Assembly: GCF_000003815.2 (NCBI RefSeq)
Contig: NC_049996.1
Location: 11,448,856 to 11,512,855, forward strand
DNA from: Branchiostoma floridae
Taxonomy: Eukaryota; Chordata; Leptocardii; Amphioxiformes; Branchiostomatidae
DNA length: 64,000 nucleotides
Direction of reading: 5' to 3'
The position numbers were made by a program, and so were the translations under genes. The notes below the pieces were generated by a model, which was not told the origin of the DNA, made no database searches, and saw nothing but the letters and a program-made list of their open reading frames with translations. Shown one piece after another: positions 48,601-59,519 of the stretch. Positions within the stretch are counted from its first letter, which is position 1. Each line of letters begins with the position of its first letter.

Positions 48601-51600
48601 TTTCAGTTGACACCGTGACGTGGAATGTCTATCATGTCTGATAAACGACAAGTAACCACAAATAACCACAAACACACAAAGAACATAAGAAAAACTCCAT
48701 ACATAGAGGGAAAACGTTGTCTTTTTTTTTAATACCAGGCAACAACGGAGCCTTTACATTTGGCTGCGTTCAACCCGGTGGACAGCAGACAGCTGGTTAC
48801 AGCTGGGAAATTCCACCTGGCTTTCTGGCACCTGAGGAAAGATGGCGTCTTAACCAAGAAGAACGGCATCTTCGACGTACGTATGATGCTATTTCTGTTA
48901 TGTTAATTTTGTGTTTAATTTGTTATAATTGCAAAATAATAAGACATTGTCTCAATCGGCAAAGATCCTTTTTGTCAACGACAGATACTAGTTACTAAGT
49001 CCACAAATAGTCAAAAGACAAGTTTGTGAACAAATGACCTCGTCTTTGATATCTGCGAAAACCCATATTAAAGAGAATTCCAAGTAGCTTTTTGTGCCTT
49101 TATCGACCATGTTTATCTGTTTCTTTTCTTTTATTTCGTTGTCATCTAACAAACTACGGTTTTGTCTCACAGGATCTCAAGGCCAAGTTCGTACATTGTA
49201 TCGCTTTTACACACACTGGTGACGTCATCACAGGCGACTCGAAAGGCAACATCCTTGTATGGAAGAAAGGTAACTTACAGGAAATTTTGGCGACGCCTCA
49301 GGCGCGATCCTAATTATATAGTATCACATGTATTATGTTTTCGACCACGGTGTCCTTTGTTTTGTGGCTTGAGCAGCATGGCATTTCCTCAAAATTTGAT
49401 TATGTACCTCTTATTTAGAAGGAGAACTAACGCATGTTCTTAAATGCCACTTTAAGTTTAATCAAAGAAATTTTGGGAACTTACCTTTTAGATACCAACC
49501 GTATCAGTCACTCTATAATCGGCGCTCACAAGGGCGGGGTTTTGGCGCTGCACACCCTGAGGGGAGGCCTGGTGATGGTGTCTGGCGGGAGCGACAAGAA
49601 GGTGGTGTTGTGGGACGGCGCGCTGCAGGCACCGCTCAAAGTCAGCCAGGTACGGTCCATTAATGAAACCTAACGTCGTATTTGTTTACGCATCTTTGAT
49701 AAAAACCTCAACAACATTAGATAACGTTATATACAGGTGACATAACAACAAATTACAGGTGCATATCAAGAAATATACATGCACAACAGTTATGATCATG
49801 GCGCCCTGTTCTGTACGTTTTGTGATGTTTTGTTGTCTTTCATGTAACACTTTCCGTTCCCGCCATATGTCCGATCGGTCCGTTTTGAATATGTGAGGGC
49901 CTATGAATTTTGAGGAAGGCTGGGAAAATTTTTTACATTCCCTAGTTGAACAATCACATCAGTATTCGAGATTTATAAAACTTGCACAAAATTGAGAGCA
50001 ATCATTGTGACAGTGGTCTTGAAAAATCACAGATTCCCGCGGGATTGGGAGGTGTGCGGTCCATATGCGCGTGGGATCAAGGGAAGCACGCGGCCGAGAA
50101 CGTGGTATTCGTCGGGACGCTCGGGAACGGGATCTGCCGAGGGGAGATCGGGAGGGAGTTCAAGTCCGTCCTGGAGGTACGTCAATCAATTTAGAATATT
50201 GGAGATATAATTGCAGCACAAATGGGGCCTCAAGTTCTGTTGCAATACGCCATGACCGTAAAATCATCATGATGGTTTTTATCTTCCTGAGAAGGGGGCA
50301 TTCTGTGCAAGTTGGGGGTGTTTCTTGTTTGCCTTTTTGTTTGCAATTATGATAATATTACAGGGTCGCAAGATCATAGGGTGTAAGACATAAGTGGTGT
50401 AATAGGGTACTTGAAGAATTAAAGAATTTGGTTGATTGCCTAAATCAACGTTGAAAGGGAACTGCAGTTGTTAATTTTCAGTGTTTTTATTTTTGTTTTC
50501 CAGGGGCATATGGAGGAGCTATGGGGCCTTGCCGCCCACCCGTTCGCGCCCATGTTTGTGACGTGTGACTACTCCAAACAGGTGGTTCTGTGGAACGCCA
50601 TGAAGAGAGAACCCATGTGGCGGAAATCCATCAAGGTAAACACGTATATAGATATTATGATAGACGACAAATTTGTTTAAATAGTTTAACATATGGTAAC
50701 GCATCACAATTATAGAACATACCAAAAATCATGACGATCTGCCAGCCGTTTACTAGTATTTGAGTTATTTTTCTTCCTTCAAAGTCTCAAACAAAATCGG
50801 CCCACAGTTTAAAAAACAACTTCAAGCCCAAAGCTGCACTACAACCTGCTTCAAATTCTATCTATCGCCCAAAACTCACGACCATAGAATGTCCAGTACA
50901 CGAGATATCAAACCCTACATTTCCGCTGTGGTACCACAGAAAGTCGCTAGAAGGCCCATTGTCAATCTTGACCTTCGTTTTTTGCGGTAGCTACCCAACT
51001 GTCAAATATCATAAAGATTCATTTTCAACTTCTCAAGCTATGTTGTCCACAAACAAAGACTCACAAATGGCACTGAAAACACACCTTCTTGGTAAAGCGC
51101 ATAGCTATGGTGAAGTCAATATCAGTAATGTTTTAAAACTTTAAATTTTTTGTGATGATGTGCTTTTGTCCTGTTTTCATAGTACGCAGCACAGTCTGCT
51201 GACATCTACCCAACTGGAAGAATCATTGCAGTTGGAACTACTTCTGGAAGGTAAGGTTTCTGTCTTGGACTCCGCACTGTATTCTGCACTTTCCTAGTAG
51301 ATTTGACTACTTCTCACGTTCATGTAAGGAGGTTGCCGAAATGGTTTGCAATTTCTGGTAAACGTAAGTAGGACATATCCGTGCGCAGAACAACTCAAGA
51401 GAACAGTAACAGATTTCATCCAACAGTGACAAAGTTTTCGAATAAATGCTGTCACTGCGACAGTTTTCGTCCAAAACGCCCACGTCACAATGTCGCATAA
51501 GACCATTGGGACGAGCTTGGTAAGAAAAAAAAAAAACAACAAAAAACATTGACCAATGACGTATCGTCTAACGTTACACTTACAGGTGGTGTGTGCTGGA

Positions 51601-54600
51601 CGCAATGACCTCTGACGTCATCTACGAGCGTAGAGACGGGGTCGAACAACTGGATTGTCTCGTGTACTCCCCCAACGGAAGACTCTTGGCCGTCGGGTCT
51701 CACGACAACTTTATCTATATCTACGCCGTATACGACGATGGTAGAGACTACAAGGTATAGTATTTTTTAACTCCCAAATATTTGCTCCAACACAAAGTTT
51801 CCTTTTATACATAAGGAAAGAGAAGTGCGTTACATTTGTGGGGCGTGGTGACTTTGAAGAAGACGTCTGAGCGGATTTTGCTCACCCCAGCCCTAACCTA
51901 ACCCTAAACCTATCCTCAACCCCAACCCCAATCCCACGCCTCACCGTTTTCCAACGATAGAATCCTTCCAACAGGTACCCCTTGAATTTAAAAAGTCACC
52001 CTTACAGCTATCAAATTTTTTTCAAATTCTGCAGAAAATAGGTCGCCTGGAAGGACACTCCAGTTTCGTCACCCACCTTGATTGGTCGTCAGACAGTAGA
52101 TTTCTCCAGAGCACTTCCGGGGACTACGAGCTGCTGTACTGGGACGTCATCACATTACGTCACGTCGGTCACGTGTCCGCCATGACTGACGTCAACTGGC
52201 ACACATACACATGCGTGTTCGGTTACAACGTGTTCGGTAAGTTGACGACTTATCATACGCTGTCACACATTGTAGATGTTATGATTTGACATACCATAAC
52301 ATCAACTTGTATTTTGTATATTGTATTTTTCGGTTGATTAGTCATCATTAGAGAAAAGCTAAGCTAGGCTCACAAGGTCAACCTTGGAGTTTGAAGGTTA
52401 CGGACTATGGCGTGTGCTCGACCGGACTCAGTGACCACTCGTTTATCTACGTCACAAGGAAGGTCAGACAACCAAGAGGTACTCCCAGAACAGCCACAGT
52501 CCGTTCGTACAGAAACTTCGATGAATCGTCTTTCCAAGAGGAACTGTTTAATGCGCCCTGGAGCAAGGTGGAGGAACACGCTGATGTTAACGGCGCACTG
52601 GACTGTTTTCATTCTATACTGCACAACATTTGTGATAAACATGCTCCGTGGGTGACCGTACGTATTCGAGGACACGAGCCACCCTGGATGACGCAGGAAT
52701 ATCTGTCGATGGCCCGTGACCGAGATTACTACTTTCACCGAGCTAAAAAGACAAAACAACCAGGGACTTGGGAGACAGCAAAACGATTGCGCAACAAATG
52801 TAACAATATGGCACAATACCTGAAGAAAACGTACTACCGAAGTGAAATTGAGTCTAAGCAAAACGATAGTAAAGGCCTTTGGTCAACCTTAAGAACACTC
52901 TTGCCAGGTCAAACTAAACACGCTGATAAAGTTCCTAAACAAAGTGAAAACAACATTGCGAATGAATTCAATTCATATTTCACTTCCATTGGAGCCAAAC
53001 TAGCCGCAGCCTTCTCTAGTGTTTATATGGCAACTATAGGGCCTCCTAAGTCTATGTTTAGTTTTGCCGACATACCAACAGAGTTCACACACCAACAATT
53101 GCTGAACATCCCTCTTGGCAAGAGCACAGGGGTGGATGGAGTAAGTAGCAGGCTGATCCGCCATGCTGCTCCAGCAATTGCAGCACCACTGACGTACATA
53201 TACAACCTGTCACTCTCCACAGGAACAGTACCCACTGGCTGGAAGAAAGCCAAGGTCACACCGCTATACAAAGATGGGGACAAAACTGACTGCAGTAACT
53301 ACAGACCTATATCAGTAATTCCATCTTTTATGAAAATATTGGAGAAAGCAATACATACACAAGTCTACAACTTCCTTACCGAGCATAAGATTCTGAATCC
53401 TTCACAGTCAGGTTTCAGACCAAAACACTCAACAACAACAACATTAATCAATGTGACAGACACGATCCTAGATAACATGGACAAGGGGCTTTTGACAGGT
53501 GCTGTCTTTTTGGACCTGAAAAAGGCCTTTGACACGGTGTCTCATGAAATTCTTCTTGACAAACTACGGATAAATGGCATACAAGACAACGCATTGCTGT
53601 GGTTTGAGTCATACCTGTCAAATAGGTGTCAGATAACAGTTGTAGACGGCACCATAAGTGATTGTCTTGGTATAGCTGAAGGCGTACCACAAGGGTCTGT
53701 TCTCGGACCGCTATTGTTTATATTGTACATAAATGATATGCCAAACTACATAAGCCATGGTCAAATAGTACTCTATGCTGATGACACAGCACTGTTTTAC
53801 GCATCAAAGTCTGTCGCTGATATAAACAGAGCGTTGAATGCTGATCTCTGCAATATTGAGAAGTGGTTGGATGCAAACAGGCTAACTCTCAATGTCCGTA
53901 AATGCAAGTCTATGCTTTTTGGCACTATAAGAAGGCTGCGTCTAGAAACAGAAGAACTAAATCTTACCCTTTCTGGTACTTATTTGGAAGTTGTTGCATG
54001 TTTTAAATATCTAGGTGTTTGGTTTGATTCCTGTCTTACATGGAGTATACACATTAACAAACTATGCAGTACGGTGTCCTCTAGGTTGGGAGTGTTAAGA
54101 CGTTTAGTACCCATTTTACCACCTAAGACACTTTCCATGTTGTTTAACTGTATGATTCTTCCTAAGATTGAGTATTGTGATATTGTATGGGGCAACTGCG
54201 GAAAATCTCTCTCTGACAATCTCCAGAAACTCCAAAACCGTGCAGCACGGCTTGTTCTCGGCCTGTCACATAGATCACATGTAGATAATGACCATCTGTC
54301 TGCATTAGGTTGGAATTCTTTGGCATCTCGTCGGAAAATGCACCTCCTGCAAACCGTCTTCAAGTCAATCCATCGGCAGTTACCAGAGTACTTACAAATA
54401 TTTAACAGAACATCTCACACATACGCAACAAGGCTTAATTCTAACTTATCACTACAACTACCAAAAGTCAGACTTGAATCTGGCCGTAGGAAATTTGAGT
54501 ACAGAGGTGCGTTTTCATGGAACGAGTTGCCGCCCACGGTTAAAGTGGCCAGTTCTGCACTATCATTCAAGAAACTGCTAAGAAACGGTAATCACTGCTG

Positions 54601-56075
54601 ACCCCTGACCTCCTGACCCGGCACGAATTTTGATCAATGAGTTACGATTTTGATTTATGTTCATTTATATATTGTTTCCTTGGTTTGTTTATCGTTTAGT
54701 TTATCTTATTTCTTTGTTATGCTATTGTGTGTATGTTGTTTGTACAGGGCACACCTGAAAAGCAGTACGCAAAGTACTGAGTGTGTCCACCCTGTATAAA
54801 GAAAACAGAAATAAATAAATAGAAGGTTAACTGATCATCCCCGCTTTGTGCGCATGACAGGGATGTGGCCAGAGGGAGCAGACGGTACTGACGTTAACGC
54901 ATGCGCAGCTTCACGCGACCGCACCTTGCTTGCGTCATCAGACGACTTCGGCAAGGTCAACCTGTTCAAGTTCCCCTGCTGTACACATAAGGTACTGACG
55001 TCACCAGTGAAATTTGTGTGGTACTATATGATGCTACACTTTTTATTATGCCGTGTACACAGTATACATGTGTACTCTCTATATGAATCGTCTTCAAGTT
55101 GTGCTTATGCCTCAATTTCGATACCAAAGAGTGAAAAAGTCAATATCATTGAAAGAGATGGAAAAAGAAAGTAAATAAGAAACATCTTTTCTTTCTTTTT
55201 TCCATATAGAGCGCTGGTCACATCTACCCAGGACACAGTAGTCACGTGACGTGTGTCCGGTTCCTGTATGACGACAGCTACCTGTTATCAACAGGCGGGG
55301 CGGACTCTGCGGTCTTCCAGTGGAGAGTGGTCGGCAAAAACGGGCGGCCCAGACCTACCAAAACTGTCACAGAAACTACAAGGGTAAGAGCCACAGAAAA
55401 CAGTCGATGTGACATGTTCATATATATTTGTAAAGCTCTTTTCTTGCATTCTAATTAATCATGTCGATCTTTTAACTTTTTTATGACATCCGTAAAAACG
55501 AAGGTATTGTTTTCAGTCGGTGTGTTCACTGTCCTGATGTGTGTTCGCAGTTATCAATATCGCAAAGTGGCAGGATGTGAGGTGGAAAATGGTGTAACTG
55601 AAAACTTGCAGGATGGGAAAACTGGTCTGACCCGAGTCCAAAGTTTTTGGCAGGAAACCCCATAGAGACAATTGCAATAAGCGACAATGGAAAAAAAAAT
55701 TCACAGATATACGAGGTCTTTGTTATATCATTCTCTGATTGATTTTCTTTGTTTTCACCAACTGTTTTGTAGGAAGAGACTGCTTTTGCGTCACCCCGAG
55801 CAGATCGTCCGTTGAAGAAAAACAGAATATCCAAACTGAGAGACGCGGAAACACAGACAAGCCGGCCGACCACGCCCACTACCGTTATGCGACCAATCAG
55901 GGACGAAAACAGAAAAGTCAACAGCCAACCAAAAGCGACACCCACAGAATGTTCCCCGCCAATCAAGGACAAGAACAGAAATGTCATTACAGAACTGGAA
56001 AATACGGAAAAGAAAGACTCTGAGGAACAGAAATTGATACAGCAATTAGTCGATGACATTTTTGCCTCAAGCTAA
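39667..56075 (+). CDS. EML: Echinoderm microtubule-associated protein-like (EML1-4 type)
   Basis: Eighteen exons, all junctions in phase, 841 codons: 39667-39862, 42796-42925, 43527-43676, 43973-44042, 44407-44469, 44630-44731, 44920-45018, 48739-48876, 49173-49269, 49492-49649, 50033-50176, 50504-50635, 51183-51250, 51586-51754, 52035-52236, 54861-54991, 55210-55383, 55773-56075 (TAA). Residues 1-65 are basic and Ser/Arg-rich. A HELP motif follows (MVRMYLKGRP, LEWVYGYRGRDCRANLYQL). The rest is the two-propeller TAPE domain built of WD repeats (HIRIWDS, LRMWDWK, VVLWDG, GDYELLYWD, VFQWRV). The last exon is a charged, probably disordered tail. The family binds microtubules. The N-terminal trimerisation coiled coil of vertebrate EML1-4 is absent, so this is either a short isoform or further 5' exons lie outside my model. 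Introns hold an ISL2EU-like transposon and a LINE. Confidence 0.93.
41500..41695. mobile_element. SINE fragments in head-to-tail inversion
   Basis: TAGCTCAACTGGTAG at 41502 resembles a plus-strand box A head. About 80 bp further the reverse complement of the 1.4-kb SINE box B region appears (CCCTACCCAGGATTGAACC). The locus is thus a compound of SINE pieces in opposite orientations inside the first EML intron. Confidence 0.45.
45577..48270 (+). mobile_element. ISL2EU-like DNA transposon, degenerate
   Basis: The left end AGCCTATTTGCATTTACC and the right end (complement of AGCCTATTCGCAATTACC) are inverted repeats. TA flanks both sides (45575-45576 and 48271-48272), giving an element of 2694 bp in the EML intron after the exon at 45018. 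It contains a broken transposase on the plus strand. Confidence 0.75.
46424..47303 (+). pseudogene. Broken transposase with THAP-like start and DDE_Tnp_4-type core
   Basis: The first frame starts with a THAP-like MRLCAVVGCGNGTYQ and contains FPTDKKDP. After frame changes, a DDE-superfamily core follows: CIIDCTEIFIERPRSL at about 46788, then GITPNGH, GGRASDVF, IMADRGFPNQEDLMLL, and RIRVERANNRLKDFKIL with ILEGTFPITL near the end. At least two stop codons (after DYKYTIL and after TLEIPPAA) and frame shifts break it, so it cannot make a full transposase. The frame order and motifs match ISL2EU/IS4EU-like transposases rather than hAT or mariner. Confidence 0.8.
52383..54822 (+). mobile_element. 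5'-truncated LINE (CR1/L2-like non-LTR retrotransposon)
   Basis: The insertion is bounded by a near-perfect 9-bp direct repeat: AAGGTCAAC at 52374-52382 and AAGGTTAAC at 54823-54831. Its 3' end is a short AAAT-type tandem tail. It lies in the intron between EML exons 52035-52236 and 54861-54991, in the same orientation. Only the last part of the endonuclease domain remains at the 5' end. Confidence 0.88.
52391..54601 (+). CDS. LINE ORF2 fragment: endonuclease end plus reverse transcriptase
   Basis: An open frame of 736 codons without internal stop. It starts inside the element (first codon TTG; no native start is preserved). GLSDHSFIYV is the C-terminal end of an apurinic-type endonuclease. 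The reverse transcriptase follows with GKSTGVDGVS, NYRPISVIPSFMKILEK, SGFRPKHST, AVFLDLKKAFDTVSH, GVPQGSVLGPLLFILYIND and the catalytic YADDTALFY. A C-terminal region with RAARLVLG and KFEYRGAFSWNELP follows, as in CR1/L2/Jockey-group elements. The intact frame points to a recent insertion. The truncation makes autonomous mobility impossible. Confidence 0.92.
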   Translation: MKVTDYGVCSTGLSDHSFIYVTRKVRQPRGTPRTATVRSYRNFDESSFQEELFNAPWSKVEEHADVNGALDCFHSILHNICDKHAPWVTVRIRGHEPPWMTQEYLSMARDRDYYFHRAKKTKQPGTWETAKRLRNKCNNMAQYLKKTYYRSEIESKQNDSKGLWSTLRTLLPGQTKHADKVPKQSENNIANEFNSYFTSIGAKLAAAFSSVYMATIGPPKSMFSFADIPTEFTHQQLLNIPLGKSTGVDGVSSRLIRHAAPAIAAPLTYIYNLSLSTGTVPTGWKKAKVTPLYKDGDKTDCSNYRPISVIPSFMKILEKAIHTQVYNFLTEHKILNPSQSGFRPKHSTTTTLINVTDTILDNMDKGLLTGAVFLDLKKAFDTVSHEILLDKLRINGIQDNALLWFESYLSNRCQITVVDGTISDCLGIAEGVPQGSVLGPLLFILYINDMPNYISHGQIVLYADDTALFYASKSVADINRALNADLCNIEKWLDANRLTLNVRKCKSMLFGTIRRLRLETEELNLTLSGTYLEVVACFKYLGVWFDSCLTWSIHINKLCSTVSSRLGVLRRLVPILPPKTLSMLFNCMILPKIEYCDIVWGNCGKSLSDNLQKLQNRAARLVLGLSHRSHVDNDHLSALGWNSLASRRKMHLLQTVFKSIHRQLPEYLQIFNRTSHTYATRLNSNLSLQLPKVRLESGRRKFEYRGAFSWNELPPTVKVASSALSFKKLLRNGNHC

Positions 56076-56178
56076 GATCAGAGTAACCTGTAGACGCCAC
56101 ATAGGAACTAAGCAACTACAATGACTTTAAAGTGCTTCCATAGTTTTCCCATAGTCACTAGGACACAAGGTGCATAAG

Positions 56179-56574
56179 ATGGGAAACTTTTGTAAATATG
56201 AACAAAATATAACGCTCGATCCAAGTGTTATACAAATGGGCTTATACAGATTTTCTGAGACGATGACATCATATAGATATAATGATACGGATGGGAAAGA
56301 AAATATGGTGCCATGTGAAAGAAAATATCATGCGGAAAAAATTCCTGTAGAATATTTGAAATACTTAAAGATAGAACACAATAGTATACCTATTGGCTTG
56401 CTTCCTGAGACCGTTGCCAAAAACGTTTGCAACAACGGGAAGCTAGAAAACAGTACGATGTTGCCTTTCAAGAACTTCTTGGATATTAGTCAAGCAGCAC
56501 AAAAACTTCTTCCCAAGACTAGAAATAGACCTGTTTCCAAAGTCACATATAGAGAATGCCGTTGTGGACATTAA
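56179..56574 (+). CDS. Hypothetical 131-residue ORF downstream of EML
   Basis: An uninterrupted frame begins MGNFCKYEQNITLDPSVIQM about 100 bp after the EML stop codon and ends in TAA, well before an AATAAA at 56717-56722. No signal peptide or known domain is seen, and the C-terminus is basic (KVTYRECRCGH). It lies inside the likely EML 3' UTR, so it may be a chance frame, a relic exon or an alternative 3' exon. Confidence 0.25.
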   Translation: MGNFCKYEQNITLDPSVIQMGLYRFSETMTSYRYNDTDGKENMVPCERKYHAEKIPVEYLKYLKIEHNSIPIGLLPETVAKNVCNNGKLENSTMLPFKNFLDISQAAQKLLPKTRNRPVSKVTYRECRCGH

Positions 56575-56716
56575 ATTGGCTTGATATTGGCCAAATTTCC
56601 ATTCAATTTGGGAGAGGGGTGAAATGCTGCAAACAACCTTAGTAGCACTTCGCGTCGAGTTGGGTGAAGGCCAATACGCTCACGTGTTGCTTCATGCTCT
56701 TGTTTATGTGTTGCAC

Positions 56717-56722
56717 AATAAA
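56717..56722 (+). terminator. Probable polyadenylation signal of the EML gene
   Basis: AATAAA, about 640 bp after the EML stop codon, is the first canonical hexamer I noticed downstream. Confidence 0.5.
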
Positions 56723-57185
56723 TTTTACTTTATCGATGGATGGATTGATTGGTTGGTTAATTGATTGATTGGTTAATTGATTGGTTTGCTGATAGATTGA
56801 TCGACTGGTTAGGTGATCAATATGTTCATCAGTTTGATGAGAAAGCTCAGTTTGTGAATGACAATACCCTCTTAGTCTTATTTCTATCGGTTTTAGGTAG
56901 CCAACATTGACCTGTCAATGAATCTGCTGTATCTCAGAACCAACATTTTACAACATATTCAAAACACGGTTGTTCTCTAAGCAACTGTAGTTTAATTATG
57001 ACAATAATATATCAGAGTAACAATAAATCACATTGCCTAGGCTTAAAATCAAATTCGTCCAAGAGAAACTCTTTGCTATCCCAAAGATCTCGTAGGAATC
57101 GTAAACCAAGGATTTGTCTCCCCCTCTACGGAATGTCGATGGGAGACGAGCCTCTCTTATTTGCGGCAACGAATAGCCTGAGCAA

Positions 57186-57471
57186 GTGCGTATATAGTCA
57201 AGTCCGTATGAGGTCCGTATTGAAGTCTTGGCCTCTGCCAGGCTCCACAGGCCGCTGAAAAAATTATAGAAATTGGACAAATATAGCCAGATAACATACT
57301 AGCTAGCGGAGTTGGCTGAGTCATAAACCATACTCCTCGGACAGCTAACTCCTCCGGCATGTTCTGTGTCTATATTTCTCCGATTTCTATTATCTTTCCA
57401 GTAACCTGTGGAGCCTGATAGAGGCTAAGACTTCCATGCGGACCCCATACGTACTTAAATATATACGCACG
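57186..57471. mobile_element. Foldback MITE, relative of the 13.2-kb element
   Basis: The inner arms GGCCTCTGCCAGGCTCCACAGG and their complement match the 13231 element in order and spacing (CTCTACCAGACTCC, then TAGAAATTGG). Pairing extends outward through GTCCGTAT/ATACG blocks to GTGCGTATATA and TATATACGCAC. It is non-coding. No target duplication was found. Confidence 0.65.
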
Positions 57472-58048
57472 TGTGAAGCCGGCTGGCTGCCTGACCTATG
57501 ACGCACATTGCTGAGATCTGGCAACCTTGACTCGTCCTCCCTACACCGTGGGTTGAAAACAATGCATACGTCATTTCCTGTTTACGTATCACAGATCACA
57601 GGGCACTTCCGCTTGTGTGACCTCAACATTTGTCTTAAAACTTTACTTTCCCAAAATTATTATTGCGGACTTTGTACCATACTTAAAAAGCCAGATGCTA
57701 CAGTAAATTTCCATCGAGAAGATCAGATTACCAAAGACATGTCGGGGTATCTCCGGCAAGATTCGGTGCGGAAGCCAAAGATGACGCACACAAGTTCATA
57801 GTCACTTTATAGATTTCCTGTGAAGATCTGAGGAGTTCTCACCAACGATAGGATAAACAATACCCTGTCACTCAAACTCGAAGTAATTAGAAAGGAACAT
57901 GACATTTCAAAAAGAGGGTAGTATCTTATCCACTTTGTTGGTACTATATGACTTAAACTTCTTCATAACTCTCTTCGGAATAACACGTAAAGTTAGATCG
58001 AGGCATTAAGAGTCGTTACTTCTTGTTTAATTCATTTATCTCCATCAG
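57472..58048. other. Intergenic stretch upstream of selenoprotein P
   Basis: No exon recognised. A 97-codon open frame (57508-57801) has no recognisable motif and is probably chance. Confidence 0.35.
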
Positions 58049-58165
58049 CATAAAAGTGGTGTTAAGCCTTTGCTACCCAAACTACAATGGTTTCGTCCTG
58101 AAGGTGGCGTATAAAGTGCAGGAAACGCCGCGGATGGTATCAGTGAGGATCTAACCTTGCCACAG
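58049..58165 (+). promoter_or_regulatory. Candidate promoter and 5' UTR exon of selenoprotein P
   Basis: A TATA-like CATAAAAG at 58049-58056 is followed about 110 bp later by a strong donor (CACAG|gtaagt after 58165). The coding exon downstream is preceded by a pyrimidine tract and cag at 59451-59456, so an upstream non-coding exon is needed, and this is the best candidate. Confidence 0.35.
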
Positions 58166-59019
58166 GTAAGTCAATTCTTCATGTCCACACTACACAAGGT
58201 GGGAACCCCACAGCCAAAACACAAACGTTTTTTGTACAACGCGAAGAATCTCTGTATATGCTCTCGCTTGTACGATCACTTCTCGCTGTTTTAGGCATAG
58301 ATTGTAAAAACGCGAGATATGTTCTGTGTACGCGTTCATGTGTATTACTTCCAGATGTGCATTCAATGTCTGCAACGATGTCTTGTCAAAGTGCACTACT
58401 TAGTACACGCCTATATAGGCTCAGCCAGTATGTTGCGTTTTGTGGAAACTGTTAATAGGTACTCGTATTTTTCTCGTCCCAAAATATCATGCTGTGTTTT
58501 TGGTGTCATTTAGCACTTGCTTGTGCCTGTATTCAAGTAGCATGTATCATAAGTAAACGTTTTGCGTAATAAAACAAGATACCATGGCTAGGAGTAAAAG
58601 GTGTTAGCCAACCGAAAGATAAGAGAGTGACTAAATATAAACATTGTGGACTCCCTGCTCAAATCAAAGCAGTTTATACGTTACCGCAGTGTCAATATGT
58701 ACCAAGCACTATAACCCTTCATTGCAACGTCATAAAGAAGCTGATTGCACTTTGAAAGTACTTAAGAGCAGTCAATGGAATACCGTATATTCACTTAATT
58801 AATTGTAGTTATCCAGTTACGGTACGGGGGAAATGGGCGTTTTGACGTGTTTTGATTAAATTCGTGGCCGGGACCATTCATACAAGGGGGACAATTTCGT
58901 TCTGTCATGGATTCGTGGTGGACAGGTCAGCGCGAATACCGCGAAAATATTATACCATACGCCGTAACGGTATGTTTCACGATTTACAGTATTTATGGCA
59001 TTAAAACTATGGAAGCATC

Positions 59020-59519
59020 TTTGGCGACGCCACAAGGGCGGAGCCTCTGTTTTATTCCTGTGATCAGAAAATTCACGGTCGTGAAGTCACATTTCTAAAT
59101 CTTTCCTCTGTTTCTCAGTATGATACACAATAGACGGACCCTCCTAGCGGCGGCCCTATGCCTGGTGGTGTCCGGGCTAGGCGCCATCTTTTGCGACGCC
59201 ACAAGGGCGGAGCCTCTGTTGTAGTCCTGCTATCAGAAAATTCACGGTCGTGAAGTCACATTTCTAAATCTTTCCTCTGTTTCTCAGTATGATACACAAT
59301 AGACGGACCCTCCTAGCGGCGGCCCTATGCCTGGTGGTGTCCGGGCTAGGCGCCATCTTTTGCGACGCCACAAGGGCGGAGCCTCTGTTGTAGTCCTGCT
59401 ATCAGAAAATTCACGGCCGTGAAGTCACATTTCTAAATCTTTCCTCTGTTTCTCAGTATGATACACCATAGAGGGAACCTCCTAGCGGCGGCCCTGTGCC
59501 TGGTGGTGTCCGGGCTGGA
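59020..59519 (+). repeat. 169-bp tandem triplication of acceptor plus signal-peptide segment
   Basis: Three ATGs at 59120, 59289 and 59458 are exactly 169 bp apart. Each is preceded by the same intron end (TTTCCTCTGTTTCTCAGT). The first two copies are almost identical. Each encodes a 34-residue leader-like peptide (MIHNRRTLLAAALCLVVSGL...) that stops at TAG (59222-59224 and 59391-59393). Only the third copy runs on into selenoprotein P. Confidence 0.93.

Noticed and set aside
52370-52861. 163-codon minus-strand frame
   Set aside because: Antisense shadow of the LINE ORF.
55526-56059. 177-codon minus-strand frame
   Set aside because: Antisense to the last EML exon, which has better splice and frame support.
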